Shown here piece by piece: positions 1-7,722 of a stretch of 41,303 bases of DNA. Made by a program: the position numbers and the translations under genes. The notes under the pieces were generated by a model, which worked only from the letters and a program-made list of their open reading frames with translations, had not been told where the DNA came from and did no database searches. Origin of the DNA: a virus. The stretch covers positions 1 to 41,303 of the IMG/VR virus record IMGVR_UViG_3300034072_001414. One strand, 5' to 3'. Numbering within the stretch: the stretch's first letter is position 1; every line of letters starts with the position of its first letter.

Positions 1-696
<696 letters not shown>

Positions 697-770
697 CTTT
701 GAAAAGGCGGGCGCCGCTTCCTACATCGGGAGCGGCTCCCAGCCCGGTTTTGAGAGAGACCGACATATTG

Positions 771-807
771 CCCGCCGGATCAGCGATGATCCGGCGGGCT
801 TTTCTTT
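771..807 (+). terminator. Rho-independent terminator of rpoC
   Basis: A perfect 12-bp stem (CCCGCCGGATCA at 771-782 with TGATCCGGCGGG at 787-798) closes a GCGA tetraloop and is followed by a T-rich run (800-807, TTTTCTTT). This is a textbook intrinsic terminator placed just after the rpoC stop. Confidence 0.95.
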
Positions 808-1043
808 GTCCGGTAAAGGCAGCTGGTCGGCGATCGGGAGGATCGACAAAAAACTGCGGAAAGGCTGCACAAAGCGCTTGACCGACTCTGAATCCCCGCC
901 TATCTGCGGCCTCCCAAGCGGGGCACGCCCTGCTGATGATGCCCGATCCTCTAATGGTAAGGTGGCATCCACTCCAAAAAAATCAGCGGCTTAGGTTTCC
1001 AAATTTGCGCGCTTTTGCATCCATTTGGGCGAAAAGTCGGCTG
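808..1043. other. Intergenic region, probable left prophage junction
   Basis: About 240 bases lie between the rpoC terminator and the last phage gene. They hold the promoter at 878-906 and a D-arm-like string (CCTCTAATGGTAAGG at 946-960) that recalls the 5' part of a tRNA but does not fold as one. A run of seven A follows at about 983-989. Host sequence presumably changes to phage sequence here, but the partner site is outside the window, so no core repeat can be defined. No open frame here looks coding. Confidence 0.4.
878..906 (+). promoter_or_regulatory. sigma70-type promoter pointing into the prophage boundary
   Basis: TTGACC at 878-883 and TATCTG at 901-906 are separated by exactly 17 bases. 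The upstream context (a GCGC directly before TTGACC) resembles stable-RNA or ribosomal-protein promoters of alphaproteobacteria. No intact gene follows on the plus strand before the convergent phage genes begin at 1262, so the promoter looks cut off from its original gene. The promoter call is inferred from sequence only. Confidence 0.55.
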
Positions 1044-1262
1044 TCACGGTATGTCTTCAAGATCCCCGACGCGAACGCCCAGATCATGGATCTGATCCTG
1101 CTGCGCACTGATCGCGTCGTTGATGCCGACGACGTTTTCTTCCACGATTGCTGCATCACTGGATGCCCGGACATTTGCCGCCGCCACCGCTTGAGCTGTC
1201 GCTGCCGACTGATGCCGGGCCACCGCGACCGGCGATCGCGTTCTATTCCCCATCATTGCCAT
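1044..1262 (-). CDS. Small hypothetical protein at the end of the late operon
   Basis: A 72-residue protein starting MAMMGNRTRS, whose ATG shares one base with the stop codon of the Rz gene (TGATG), the usual spacing in this operon. The sequence is Ala-rich in the middle and ends in a likely short helix or coiled coil (INDAISAQQDQIHDLGVRVGDL). It has no signal peptide or membrane segment. I do not recognise the family. Its position after the spanins makes it the last late gene; it could be a lysis accessory protein or simply a terminal hypothetical. The coupled start and phage position are the main support. Confidence 0.6.
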   Translation of the reverse strand: MAMMGNRTRSPVAVARHQSAATAQAVAAANVRASSDAAIVEENVVGINDAISAQQDQIHDLGVRVGDLEDIP

Positions 1263-1765
1263 CAGCGATCTCCTCTCAAGGCGTCGTAGCTGGCTTCGCA
1301 GGCACGCCCGGCGATGCTGGCTTCATCAGCGTATCGAGCAATTCCGTCCGCACTTTCGTCAAGCCGCTGCTGCACGTAGGCGAGCAGATCGGCGGACGCG
1401 GCGGCTGCTTCGCCACTTGCGGGAGTTCGGGCACCACTGGCGGCGAGGGACAGGGTAAGGTTGCGGACCTGTTGACGCAGCCGCTCGCCGCTAAGGGCAG
1501 CAGCATCAGCAGCGTCGTGCGCCGCATCACGTTCCTGGACTGCATTTTCGGCGATCTCCTTTTGTGTGATCAGGCGGCGCGCGCTTTCGTCGTCGTTCGC
1601 CTTCTGCTGGGCGGCGCGGGCCGCCGCTTCCTTGCCCTGCGCCTTTTCCCATCGGCCGCGCTCGGTGGACACGCCGTGCGAATAGGCGAGCCAGATCGCC
1701 CCGGCGGCGAGCGCCAGCGCTGCGGCCCACAGATAGGGGCGGAGCGGGGCGAGAAGCCGGCTCAT
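1262..1765 (-). CDS. Inner-membrane spanin (Rz-like)
   Basis: A 167-residue protein with one N-terminal membrane segment (about residues 10-28, LWAAALALAAGAIWLAYSHG) followed by a long Ala/Glu/Arg/Gln-rich helical periplasmic part. This is the plan of the Rz i-spanin, which with Rz1 fuses the inner and outer membranes in the last step of lysis. The C-terminus (AGRACEASYDALRGD) resembles the Cys-containing end of many Rz proteins. The start ATG overlaps the stop of the 28-residue peptide (ATGA). A lipoprotein gene lies inside it in another frame, which is diagnostic of an embedded Rz/Rz1 pair. Topology and arrangement, not a strong sequence match, support the call. Confidence 0.8.
   Translation of the reverse strand: MSRLLAPLRPYLWAAALALAAGAIWLAYSHGVSTERGRWEKAQGKEAAARAAQQKANDDESARRLITQKEIAENAVQERDAAHDAADAAALSGERLRQQVRNLTLSLAASGARTPASGEAAAASADLLAYVQQRLDESADGIARYADEASIAGRACEASYDALRGDR
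1276..1527 (-). CDS. Outer-membrane lipoprotein spanin (Rz1-like), embedded in Rz
   Basis: An 83-residue protein encoded wholly within the Rz gene in a different frame. It starts MRRTTLLMLLPLAASGC, a short lipoprotein signal with lipobox LAASGC, so Cys17 would be lipidated. The mature part is Pro-rich (PPVVPEL, PPRPPIC), as in Rz1 o-spanins, which span the periplasm to meet Rz. I chose the ATG at 1527 because AGGA lies five bases upstream; an in-frame ATG at 1545 would add six residues. Complete embedding matches the lambda-type spanin arrangement. It is easily missed because the frame overlaps Rz completely. Confidence 0.85.
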   Translation of the reverse strand: MRRTTLLMLLPLAASGCVNRSATLPCPSPPVVPELPQVAKQPPRPPICSPTCSSGLTKVRTELLDTLMKPASPGVPAKPATTP

Positions 1766-1848
1766 GAAGCCATCCAGTGAATGGCGCCGACGATCAGCGC
1801 CAGCCACAGCGCGTCCGAAACCGGGATGCTGATCAGGAGGCCCTTCAT
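1762..1848 (-). CDS. 28-residue single-span membrane peptide in the lysis cassette
   Basis: A 28-residue frame, MKGLLISIPV then SDALWLALIV then GAIHWMAS. Its ATG overlaps the holin-like stop (ATGA at 1845-1848) and its TGA overlaps the Rz start (1762-1765). The peptide is one hydrophobic stretch with a single Lys near the N-terminus, so it should insert in the inner membrane. The position between holin and spanin genes suggests a second holin, an antiholin or a pinholin-like regulator, but that is inference. The two exact coupling overlaps argue strongly that it is translated. Confidence 0.7.
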   Translation of the reverse strand: MKGLLISIPVSDALWLALIVGAIHWMAS

Positions 1849-2114
1849 GACCGCACCCCCTGTGCGGGTGGATCAGCCGGCGGTGCGTTGGCCAGGCTCT
1901 GCCCCATCCGGTCGACGCTGCGCTGGGTCCATCGACCTTGCACGGCCTCGATGATGCGCTGAAGCACGAGGAGGAAGGCCGCGACATCGAACCCGGTGCC
2001 GACCAGGCCGCGCTCGATCGCGCGCCAGAGCAGCAGCACGACGCCCACGGCGATCGCCGACAGCAACGCGATCTCGCTGCCATGGTCGGTCAGGCGGATA
2101 GTGGGCAGCTTCAT
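1845..2114 (-). CDS. Holin-like membrane protein
   Basis: An 89-residue protein starting MKLPTIRLTD, with a strong membrane segment at about residues 14-31 (IALLSAIAVGVVLLLW) and a second hydrophobic stretch at about 44-57 (FDVAAFLLVLQRII). The tail is polar and Pro-rich. Size, topology and the place directly after the endolysin (ATGA overlap at 2111-2114) fit a holin, which makes inner-membrane lesions that time lysis. I do not recognise a named holin family. The next two genes, also coupled, are membrane or spanin genes, so the whole cassette is consistent with lysis. Confidence 0.7.
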   Translation of the reverse strand: MKLPTIRLTDHGSEIALLSAIAVGVVLLLWRAIERGLVGTGFDVAAFLLVLQRIIEAVQGRWTQRSVDRMGQSLANAPPADPPAQGVRS

Positions 2115-2653
2115 GCCGCGATCCTCGCCAGCCAGCCGAACAGGAACGCCTCGTTCGCGCTGCGCCCTTCGCACAGCGACAGATAGCGCTCGCCCTGGAG
2201 GGCATTGAGCAGGGCGAGCAGCCGGCGCTCGCCCTCAGCACCACGCTTCTTCAGGAAGGCGGTCAGCGCGTCGCGCGTCTTCTGCCCGGCCGACCCGTCG
2301 ACCAGCAGGTCGGCATAGTCCTTGCCCTGACTGTTGAGGCCATTGAGCGCGCGCTGCAGGAACTGCGCCGCGACCTTCGGTCCCATGTTGACGCCGGTGT
2401 CGACCAGCTCGGCGCCGATCGCCTGCGAGATGGCTGCGATCTTGTCGAAGCCAGGCGCCACGACATATTGCTTGTTATAGACGCCGAACGCGAAATCGCG
2501 GGTCAGATCCTTCATCGGGCCGGTGTAGCCGTTGGCGCGGGCCGTCGCGATCGTCAGACCGAAGTTGGTTTCGCCGCCGGCGTCGCGCGGATCGTTCACA
2601 TGGCCGCCCTCTTTGGCCAGCACCTCTTCGATGATTCCGTTGATGGTCGCCAT
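2111..2653 (-). CDS. Endolysin, GH108-type N-acetylmuramidase
   Basis: A 180-residue peptidoglycan hydrolase. The N-terminal motif EEVLAKEGGHVNDPRDAGGE followed by TNFGLT matches the glycoside hydrolase 108 signature (E-G-G then D-x-G-G-x-T-N-x-G-I-T); the Glu of EGG is the expected catalytic acid. The C-terminal half (LNGLNSQGKDYADLLVDGSAG, TRDALTAFL) matches the peptidoglycan-binding domain usually paired with GH108. No signal peptide is present, so release should depend on the holin. The ATG at 2653 has GGAGG six bases upstream; an ATG at 2656 would add one Met. It overlaps the preceding gene's stop and the following gene's start. Confidence 0.93.
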   Translation of the reverse strand: MATINGIIEEVLAKEGGHVNDPRDAGGETNFGLTIATARANGYTGPMKDLTRDFAFGVYNKQYVVAPGFDKIAAISQAIGAELVDTGVNMGPKVAAQFLQRALNGLNSQGKDYADLLVDGSAGQKTRDALTAFLKKRGAEGERRLLALLNALQGERYLSLCEGRSANEAFLFGWLARIAA

Positions 2654-3075
2654 CATTCACCTCCCGTCGCGGCTATCTCCGCCGCATGAATCGCTGCGGC
2701 CTCGGCCGCCTCCGCCTGCAGCTGCGCCTCGCGCATCGCCCGCACCTTCCCAACAACCTCGACCGTCTTCTCCGGCGCGGTTTCGAGGATCATCAGCACG
2801 GCATCCAGGCACTGGTTCAGGTTTCGGATCTTGTGCCTGTCCAGCGACCTCTCGGCCGCATGGACCTTGTCTTTTTGTTCCAGCGATCGCTCGAGCTTCT
2901 CCACCCGCGCCATCAGTCCGTCGCGCAATTTCGATTCCGCATCGCTGGTCTGTTTCTTCCATGGTCCGACTTGGCGGATGATAACCCCCAGCAATGCCAG
3001 GAACGACGCCCACGCGCCGGCCGCCGTCCAGCCGAAGCCGTGCGCCGTGACAGCGATGGGCGAGGGGTCAGCCAA
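2653..3075 (-). CDS. Membrane-anchored coiled-coil protein, unknown function
   Basis: A 140-residue protein with a probable TTG start at 3075, which sits inside the stop of the upstream gene (ATTGGCTGA); the same TTG-GCT-GA arrangement starts the gene at 15713. Near the N-terminus is a hydrophobic segment (AAGAWASFLALLGVIIRQV, about residues 18-36). A long charged region follows (KLRDGLMARVEKLERSLEQK) that is clearly coiled-coil, then an Ala/Glu-rich tail. Proteins of this shape are common beside phage lysis genes and might assist tail or lysis functions, but I cannot assign one. The start is less certain than the reading frame. Confidence 0.65.
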   Translation of the reverse strand: MADPSPIAVTAHGFGWTAAGAWASFLALLGVIIRQVGPWKKQTSDAESKLRDGLMARVEKLERSLEQKDKVHAAERSLDRHKIRNLNQCLDAVLMILETAPEKTVEVVGKVRAMREAQLQAEAAEAAAIHAAEIAATGGE

Positions 3076-5302
3076 TGCCCGCGACCTTTGCTTCCAGCCG
3101 ATCCATACGGCGGCGCTGATAGGCGGCCTCGACCGCAAAGCATTCGTCGTAGCGCAAGCCCCAGCGATCTCCCGCAGGCCGGGCCGGAGTGGAGACGACC
3201 GGATTGCCGACAGGCTCTCCCTCATCATCGAGCGGCTGATAATATTGCGCCGGAACAGCATCCCACTCATCATGGCAGACAAGGCCGAGCCGTTCAGCCT
3301 CACCAGCGCCCAGGTGCGCATCGATAGTGTCACGGACCTGCTGCGCGATCGCGCCCAGGTGGAACCGCGCGGCGTCGCCCTTTTCGGCGATCGCATCCTT
3401 GAAACGGAACGACTTCCATTCCACGCTGGCCCAGGCATCGAGCAGCTGGTCGGAGATGTCCGCAATGTCCTGCTTGTCCCGTTCATCCGACGTGCTGATT
3501 GCGCCGGTGGCCGCATAGACGACGTTCCACCGATAGGACGGACTGCCGCTCGAAAAGACATTGTCAGCAGCGGGCCTGACTTGAAGGGTGATCAGCGTTC
3601 CATCGTCGCGCTTGAGGATCAATGGCGAACCGCGATAACCACCCGCGTCGTCGAAGCTGACCCAGCCCAGATCTTCAGCGGCGTCATTGAACCGGCCCAT
3701 CTCCCATCGGTCCAACCCGCCGGTTCTGAACCCGATGCGCGCGTTCCTGCCGGCATCCGCGTCCAGATAGAAGCTCATATCGGCCCCGTGTCCCACCTGG
3801 GTCAGACGAACGGTGGGCTGAGACAAAAAGCCACTGGCGTTAGGCGGAGGCAACATCGCGATGAAGCTAGGCAGACGGCCATACTGCGCTACGCCATCAT
3901 GTATGCGGACATGCGCCGCGTCGTCCCGGATCGTACCCCGTGCACCCACGACTGGGCCGTCCTGGTCGCCAGCGCCGGTATCGCGCGCGATCGCATAGCC
4001 AAGCTTGCAGTCCGATCCGTTAGGCCGGGACGAAAGCTTTATTTTGGCCGAAAGGCCGGTCAGGTCGACAGTGGTGACCCACGGCGAATTGTCCGATCCG
4101 TCATCGAACCAGAAACCCATATTCGCCAGACCGACGGTGGAGATCACGCCCGACAGGTCGTTGACAAGCATCGTGCCCAGACTGTCGCAGTCCATCGTGA
4201 TCTCGTCGCCAGCCGCGTTGCTCCATCGGAATCTGACAGGCTTCAGGCCGTGAGACGTCGCGCCGAACACTTCGGCCATCGTTGCGCGGGCGAGCAGCTG
4301 GCCGGTCGTGTATTTGCCGAGGTTGTTGCGGTGGATCACGAAGTCTGGCGGGACGTCGGAGCCACTCATAGGCAGATGATAGGCCGGCCCTGCCAGCACG
4401 ATCGCGCCCTCACCGTCGAGTTCGACGAGCGCCTGGCGCACGGGCTGGTTCCACGGTTGCCCGTTGATGACGTTGCTTGGCTGGATCGCGAGCAGTGGCG
4501 CCATCACCAGTTCGCCGGTGATGCGGCGGATGACATCTGCGCTGTCGCGATCGAGCTGGCGCATCTGCTTCTTGAAGCGCTCTACGGTCATGCGCGGCAG
4601 ATGAGTATCGCTCTCGCTGCCCACCCATGCGCGCACGGTGCGGATGTCGGTAAAGCCCTGCGCGCGCAGGGCCGCGACCATGGCTGGCAGGCCATCGCTG
4701 ATGTTCTGGAAGGCGTATGTGCCCTTCTTGTTGCCGATATATGGCCTGCCGCCGATGGCGATGATCATACCGCCAATGGTGGGGCGCTCACCCCACGCGG
4801 TGTCCCAGTCGCGGATTGTATGATTGACCCAGCCAGACAGAGGAGTTTCGGCCTGTCGACTGGCGCCGCCACGGTTCACGACCGTTTCGCGCAGCGGCAC
4901 GAGCTCGGTCTCGCCTTCTTCAACGGTCCACATACGCGGACCGCCGGCGAGCATGAATGCATGATCGGGATAAATCGGCGCTGCCGAAATCAACGGCTCG
5001 GCAGTGTTCGCCGTGTCGCCATCGGCATTGGACTGGCCCATGAGGATGAAGATGTACGCAACCTTTGAACCGTCGGTCGGGCGCGACAGCAGTTCCTGCA
5101 TGCCATCGAACCATTCCTGCCCGGTATAGTCCGGGGTCTTAGGCTCAAGCACCAACGCTTTACCCAGAGCCTCTTCCGCGTCGCTCTTGGCCGAGCTCGC
5201 GACCGCCTCGACAGAAGATCCTGACGAAGTCTTGATCCAGCTGGCCGCCGCCGGTGCATCGAACAGCGCCGCCAGGCGCTCTGCTTTGGACGTGCCGGTC
5301 AT
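3068..5302 (-). CDS. Tail protein with SGNH/SASA-type esterase motifs and S74 chaperone end
   Basis: A 744-residue receptor-binding-type tail protein. After an Ala-rich N-terminus comes YIFILMGQSNADGDT (about residue 86 onward), the GQSN nucleophile block of sialic-acid-esterase-like (SASA/DUF303) SGNH hydrolases. Further on, DFVIHRNNLGKYTTGQLLA resembles the block with the catalytic Asp/His. This suggests deacetylation of host surface sugars. The C-terminus (STSDERDKQDI, then LDAWASVEWKSFRF and FHLGAIAQQV) is a clear peptidase S74 intramolecular chaperone domain, which trimerises the fibre and cuts itself off before the conserved Ser. The start overlaps the previous stop by ATGA (5299-5302). 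A fibre-like middle region is inferred. Confidence 0.85.
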   Translation of the reverse strand: MTGTSKAERLAALFDAPAAASWIKTSSGSSVEAVASSAKSDAEEALGKALVLEPKTPDYTGQEWFDGMQELLSRPTDGSKVAYIFILMGQSNADGDTANTAEPLISAAPIYPDHAFMLAGGPRMWTVEEGETELVPLRETVVNRGGASRQAETPLSGWVNHTIRDWDTAWGERPTIGGMIIAIGGRPYIGNKKGTYAFQNISDGLPAMVAALRAQGFTDIRTVRAWVGSESDTHLPRMTVERFKKQMRQLDRDSADVIRRITGELVMAPLLAIQPSNVINGQPWNQPVRQALVELDGEGAIVLAGPAYHLPMSGSDVPPDFVIHRNNLGKYTTGQLLARATMAEVFGATSHGLKPVRFRWSNAAGDEITMDCDSLGTMLVNDLSGVISTVGLANMGFWFDDGSDNSPWVTTVDLTGLSAKIKLSSRPNGSDCKLGYAIARDTGAGDQDGPVVGARGTIRDDAAHVRIHDGVAQYGRLPSFIAMLPPPNASGFLSQPTVRLTQVGHGADMSFYLDADAGRNARIGFRTGGLDRWEMGRFNDAAEDLGWVSFDDAGGYRGSPLILKRDDGTLITLQVRPAADNVFSSGSPSYRWNVVYAATGAISTSDERDKQDIADISDQLLDAWASVEWKSFRFKDAIAEKGDAARFHLGAIAQQVRDTIDAHLGAGEAERLGLVCHDEWDAVPAQYYQPLDDEGEPVGNPVVSTPARPAGDRWGLRYDECFAVEAAYQRRRMDRLEAKVAGIG

Positions 5303-5481
5303 ACCTCTTCCCCACCAACCGATCGCCGCGTCAACTCGCGCACGATGCTGCGCGACACCGCGTCTTTTTCCTTTCCGGACAGATCTTCCCACGATCGCAC
5401 CGACGATCGCCCGGCGGCGCGCAGCGCAGCACCCTGGCGCTCATAGAAAATGCGCCCCTGCTCGAGTTCTTCTTCTGTCAT
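5299..5481 (-). CDS. 60-residue hypothetical protein between two tail proteins
   Basis: A small, highly charged, helical protein starting MTEEELEQGRIFYERQGAAL. It overlaps both neighbours by ATGA (5478-5481 and 5299-5302), so it is translated with the tailspike and the esterase tail protein. There is no membrane segment or signal. It may be a connector or assembly factor for one of the two tail proteins, but nothing in the sequence shows this. I do not recognise a family. Confidence 0.75.
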   Translation of the reverse strand: MTEEELEQGRIFYERQGAALRAAGRSSVRSWEDLSGKEKDAVSRSIVRELTRRSVGGEEV

Positions 5482-7598
5482 GTGACCTTCCAGACACCAG
5501 CGAGCGCTGTGACGCGGACAATGAAGCTGCCTCCGCCTACGACTGGCGCGAGGCGCTCTGTGGTGCTGCTGTTGGTGACGATCGCCTCCATGCCGTCCTT
5601 TGGGGGCGGGAGATCGGCGACAGGATACCAGCCCATGCCTTGCGGATAAGGATCGGCATAAGACACTCCGCGCTGCCGGCGCATCAGACCGCGCAGCGCG
5701 TTACCGTCGTCCGGGTTTTCGAGATAGACGAAATTGCCGCTGTTGGCGGTCGACCGGCTGTCGATCGTGCCGCGCCATTCACCGACGCCAGCCTCTGCAT
5801 AGATCGGATCGCCGACGAACCCGCCCATGTAGATATTGCCGATATAGCCCTGGGAAGCCGAAGCCAGATAGAGCTGGGCATTCAGGGAGACGCCGATCGT
5901 GATGTTGCCCATCTGGACATAATCAGCCGTCCGAACCACGATCCCGTAATCATGGCCATGGATGCCGCAACCATAGAGTTCGCAGCCGTTCAGTGTCCCT
6001 TCCAGCAGGATGCCGATATTGCCGATGCAAAGTTCCGGGACGTAGAGCGCGGGACCGTCGCACAGGAACTTTGCCTTGATCTCGTACACATTTTTCATGT
6101 GCAGACCGATGCGGAAGCCATAATCCTTGTTATGTTCGCAGGTGATCCCTTCGGCGCCGTCATGGACGTAAAGGAAAGTGCCCGGTCGCAGGGTCGCGCC
6201 CCAGCCGGGGTCGGGGTCCATGACCGCATTCTGGACGTACCAGGCCTTGCCGATGTTGTTCGAGATCCCGCGCGACCGGCTATCGAATACCTGCGTTACC
6301 TCGATGCCATTGTTGCAATCGATGCAGTTCTCGAAAATCTCCGGGTTGAAGATGTTCGCGCCATAGACGGCCAGATTGTGGCCGATGAACATGTTCTGAT
6401 AGACCAGGCTGTCATCGCCGATCAAGGTGACCGCCGTGCCCGCGAACTTCGCCAGCTGCGCATTGTAAACGTCGGCCGAGCGCGGCGACTGAATGATGTT
6501 CGGGTTCCAGAACAGCATGTTGCGGACCACGCCGCCGTCGACATAAACCGTCTTGTCGGTCGGCATCATCAAGATCGACGGGCAGGTGTCGAGATAGTTG
6601 TCGACGCCGCGCCCCTTGCTCGGCCACCATGATCCTTTCATCTGAACGTTGCGGGGGACGGTGAAGCTCTCGCTGGTATAGAGCGCGCCATAAGGCCCGA
6701 AATGCACGATGCCGCCACGCCGCCCGTCCACGTCGGAATCCATGAGGTCGCCGAATGCGTTGGCGATCACGTTCTTGTTGTCGAACGATCCATCGAAAAT
6801 GCAGCCGAGCGCCTTGAGATCAACTTCGCGATCGGACTTGATCTTGTCGGTCCGCGGCATGAGGCCAGGCGATGCCTGCGTCGCGTTGCGCGTCGCCAGG
6901 GCTGTCGACCATCCGCCAGCAACTTTCGGCTGGATGATGTCCCCGGCCGCCCGCCCGGCGGTAAAGCTTATCGTATCTCCAGCGACAGTGAAGATCTCCG
7001 GGTCATTGGGAAACGCTACCCCATTGACCTTCAGCTCGACCAGATCGCCGTTGAGGCCCTCGAAGACGAAGGCGGTCTGGCCGTCGATCGCAACGACCGC
7101 CTGCAATTCCGAGAGGACGGTGCCGTCTGGGAGGGCAGCGGCGATCGGGTCGCCGTTCGCGTCGAAGCCCAGTGACTTGAGGGCGCGCTGTTGGCGAGCG
7201 GGTAGTTCAGTCGCTTCTTCACCGTCAGGGTATCGGAACGTTCGCAAGATATCGCGATCCAATTCCTGCTCGACCATGGCGCGACGATCCAACTCACGCC
7301 CCAGTTGCTCGGCAGGCAGCGGCTTAAAAGGATCGGTTACCGCCTGTTGCAAGCGAGGCGTCGCCCGCGTCACTGTCATTTTTTCGTCTGGAAGGAACGC
7401 CCTGAGCGTTCTGATCTTGCCTGTTTTAGCAGAGCCATCACCAATCAGGACATAGTCTGTTCCAGATATCAGCGGCACATCCCGGTCGATAAATGCAATG
7501 ATATGATCCCTATCCAGAAACTGGAACGGAATGGGTTCCTCGGCCATAGAAACGCCGGGGAAGTAACAATGTGTTACAATCTCGGTCGAAACCGTCAT
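5478..7598 (-). CDS. Tailspike/tail fibre with T7-type N-terminus and beta-helix body
   Basis: A 706-residue protein. The first roughly 150 residues (TVSTEIVTHCYFPGVS, PIPFQFLDRDHIIAF, TGKIRTLRAFLPDEKMTVTR) match the N-terminal domain of T7-like fibres, which attaches the fibre to the tail tube. From about residue 330 the sequence becomes a run of short beta strands with turns (NMFIGHNLAVYGANIFNPE, GIEVTQVFDSRSRGIS, GNIGILLEGTLNGCELYG), typical of a right-handed parallel beta-helix. Such spikes often cleave capsule or O-antigen. No catalytic residues can be assigned by eye. I chose ATG 7598, with a G-rich ribosome site upstream; ATG 7613 is possible. An operator-like repeat lies upstream at 7702-7722. 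Confidence 0.85.
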   Translation of the reverse strand: MTVSTEIVTHCYFPGVSMAEEPIPFQFLDRDHIIAFIDRDVPLISGTDYVLIGDGSAKTGKIRTLRAFLPDEKMTVTRATPRLQQAVTDPFKPLPAEQLGRELDRRAMVEQELDRDILRTFRYPDGEEATELPARQQRALKSLGFDANGDPIAAALPDGTVLSELQAVVAIDGQTAFVFEGLNGDLVELKVNGVAFPNDPEIFTVAGDTISFTAGRAAGDIIQPKVAGGWSTALATRNATQASPGLMPRTDKIKSDREVDLKALGCIFDGSFDNKNVIANAFGDLMDSDVDGRRGGIVHFGPYGALYTSESFTVPRNVQMKGSWWPSKGRGVDNYLDTCPSILMMPTDKTVYVDGGVVRNMLFWNPNIIQSPRSADVYNAQLAKFAGTAVTLIGDDSLVYQNMFIGHNLAVYGANIFNPEIFENCIDCNNGIEVTQVFDSRSRGISNNIGKAWYVQNAVMDPDPGWGATLRPGTFLYVHDGAEGITCEHNKDYGFRIGLHMKNVYEIKAKFLCDGPALYVPELCIGNIGILLEGTLNGCELYGCGIHGHDYGIVVRTADYVQMGNITIGVSLNAQLYLASASQGYIGNIYMGGFVGDPIYAEAGVGEWRGTIDSRSTANSGNFVYLENPDDGNALRGLMRRQRGVSYADPYPQGMGWYPVADLPPPKDGMEAIVTNSSTTERLAPVVGGGSFIVRVTALAGVWKVT

Positions 7599-7701
7599 TG
7601 GTGCCCCCAACACATCGCGTCCGCTGAAAATGCAGATGCGCAGTGCCGAACGGGATTGGAGACGGTCGGCCGATCGCCAATATCTCTACAGGCAGTTCAT
7701 C

Positions 7702-7722
7702 AATGTATCAAATGGAAAACTA
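7702..7722. promoter_or_regulatory. Operator-like half-conserved site O1 in the late operon
   Basis: AATGTATC then AAATG then GAAAACTA. The left half matches the operator half-site seen at the switch, with the same N5 spacing; the right half is degraded. The first 18 bases are identical to 20871-20888. It sits immediately after the stop of the upstream virion gene, in the 120-base gap before the tailspike gene. Confidence 0.45.

Noticed and set aside
946-1010. tRNA-like string CCTCTAATGGTAAGG with a following CTCCAAA
   Set aside because: Only a three-base D stem forms; there is no anticodon stem or T arm, and GTGG-CAT-CCAC folds across the anticodon position. Kept only as a hint about the junction.
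2831-5068. Long plus-strand open frame (about 745 codons) over the esterase tail gene
   Set aside because: It is the opposite-strand shadow of the tail gene, typical of GC-rich DNA; the translation is rich in Arg/His/Asp without domains, while the minus strand has clear motifs.
3068-7598. Diversity-generating retroelement like that of BPP-1
   Set aside because: I found no reverse transcriptase frame and no repeated template/variable pair near the tail genes.
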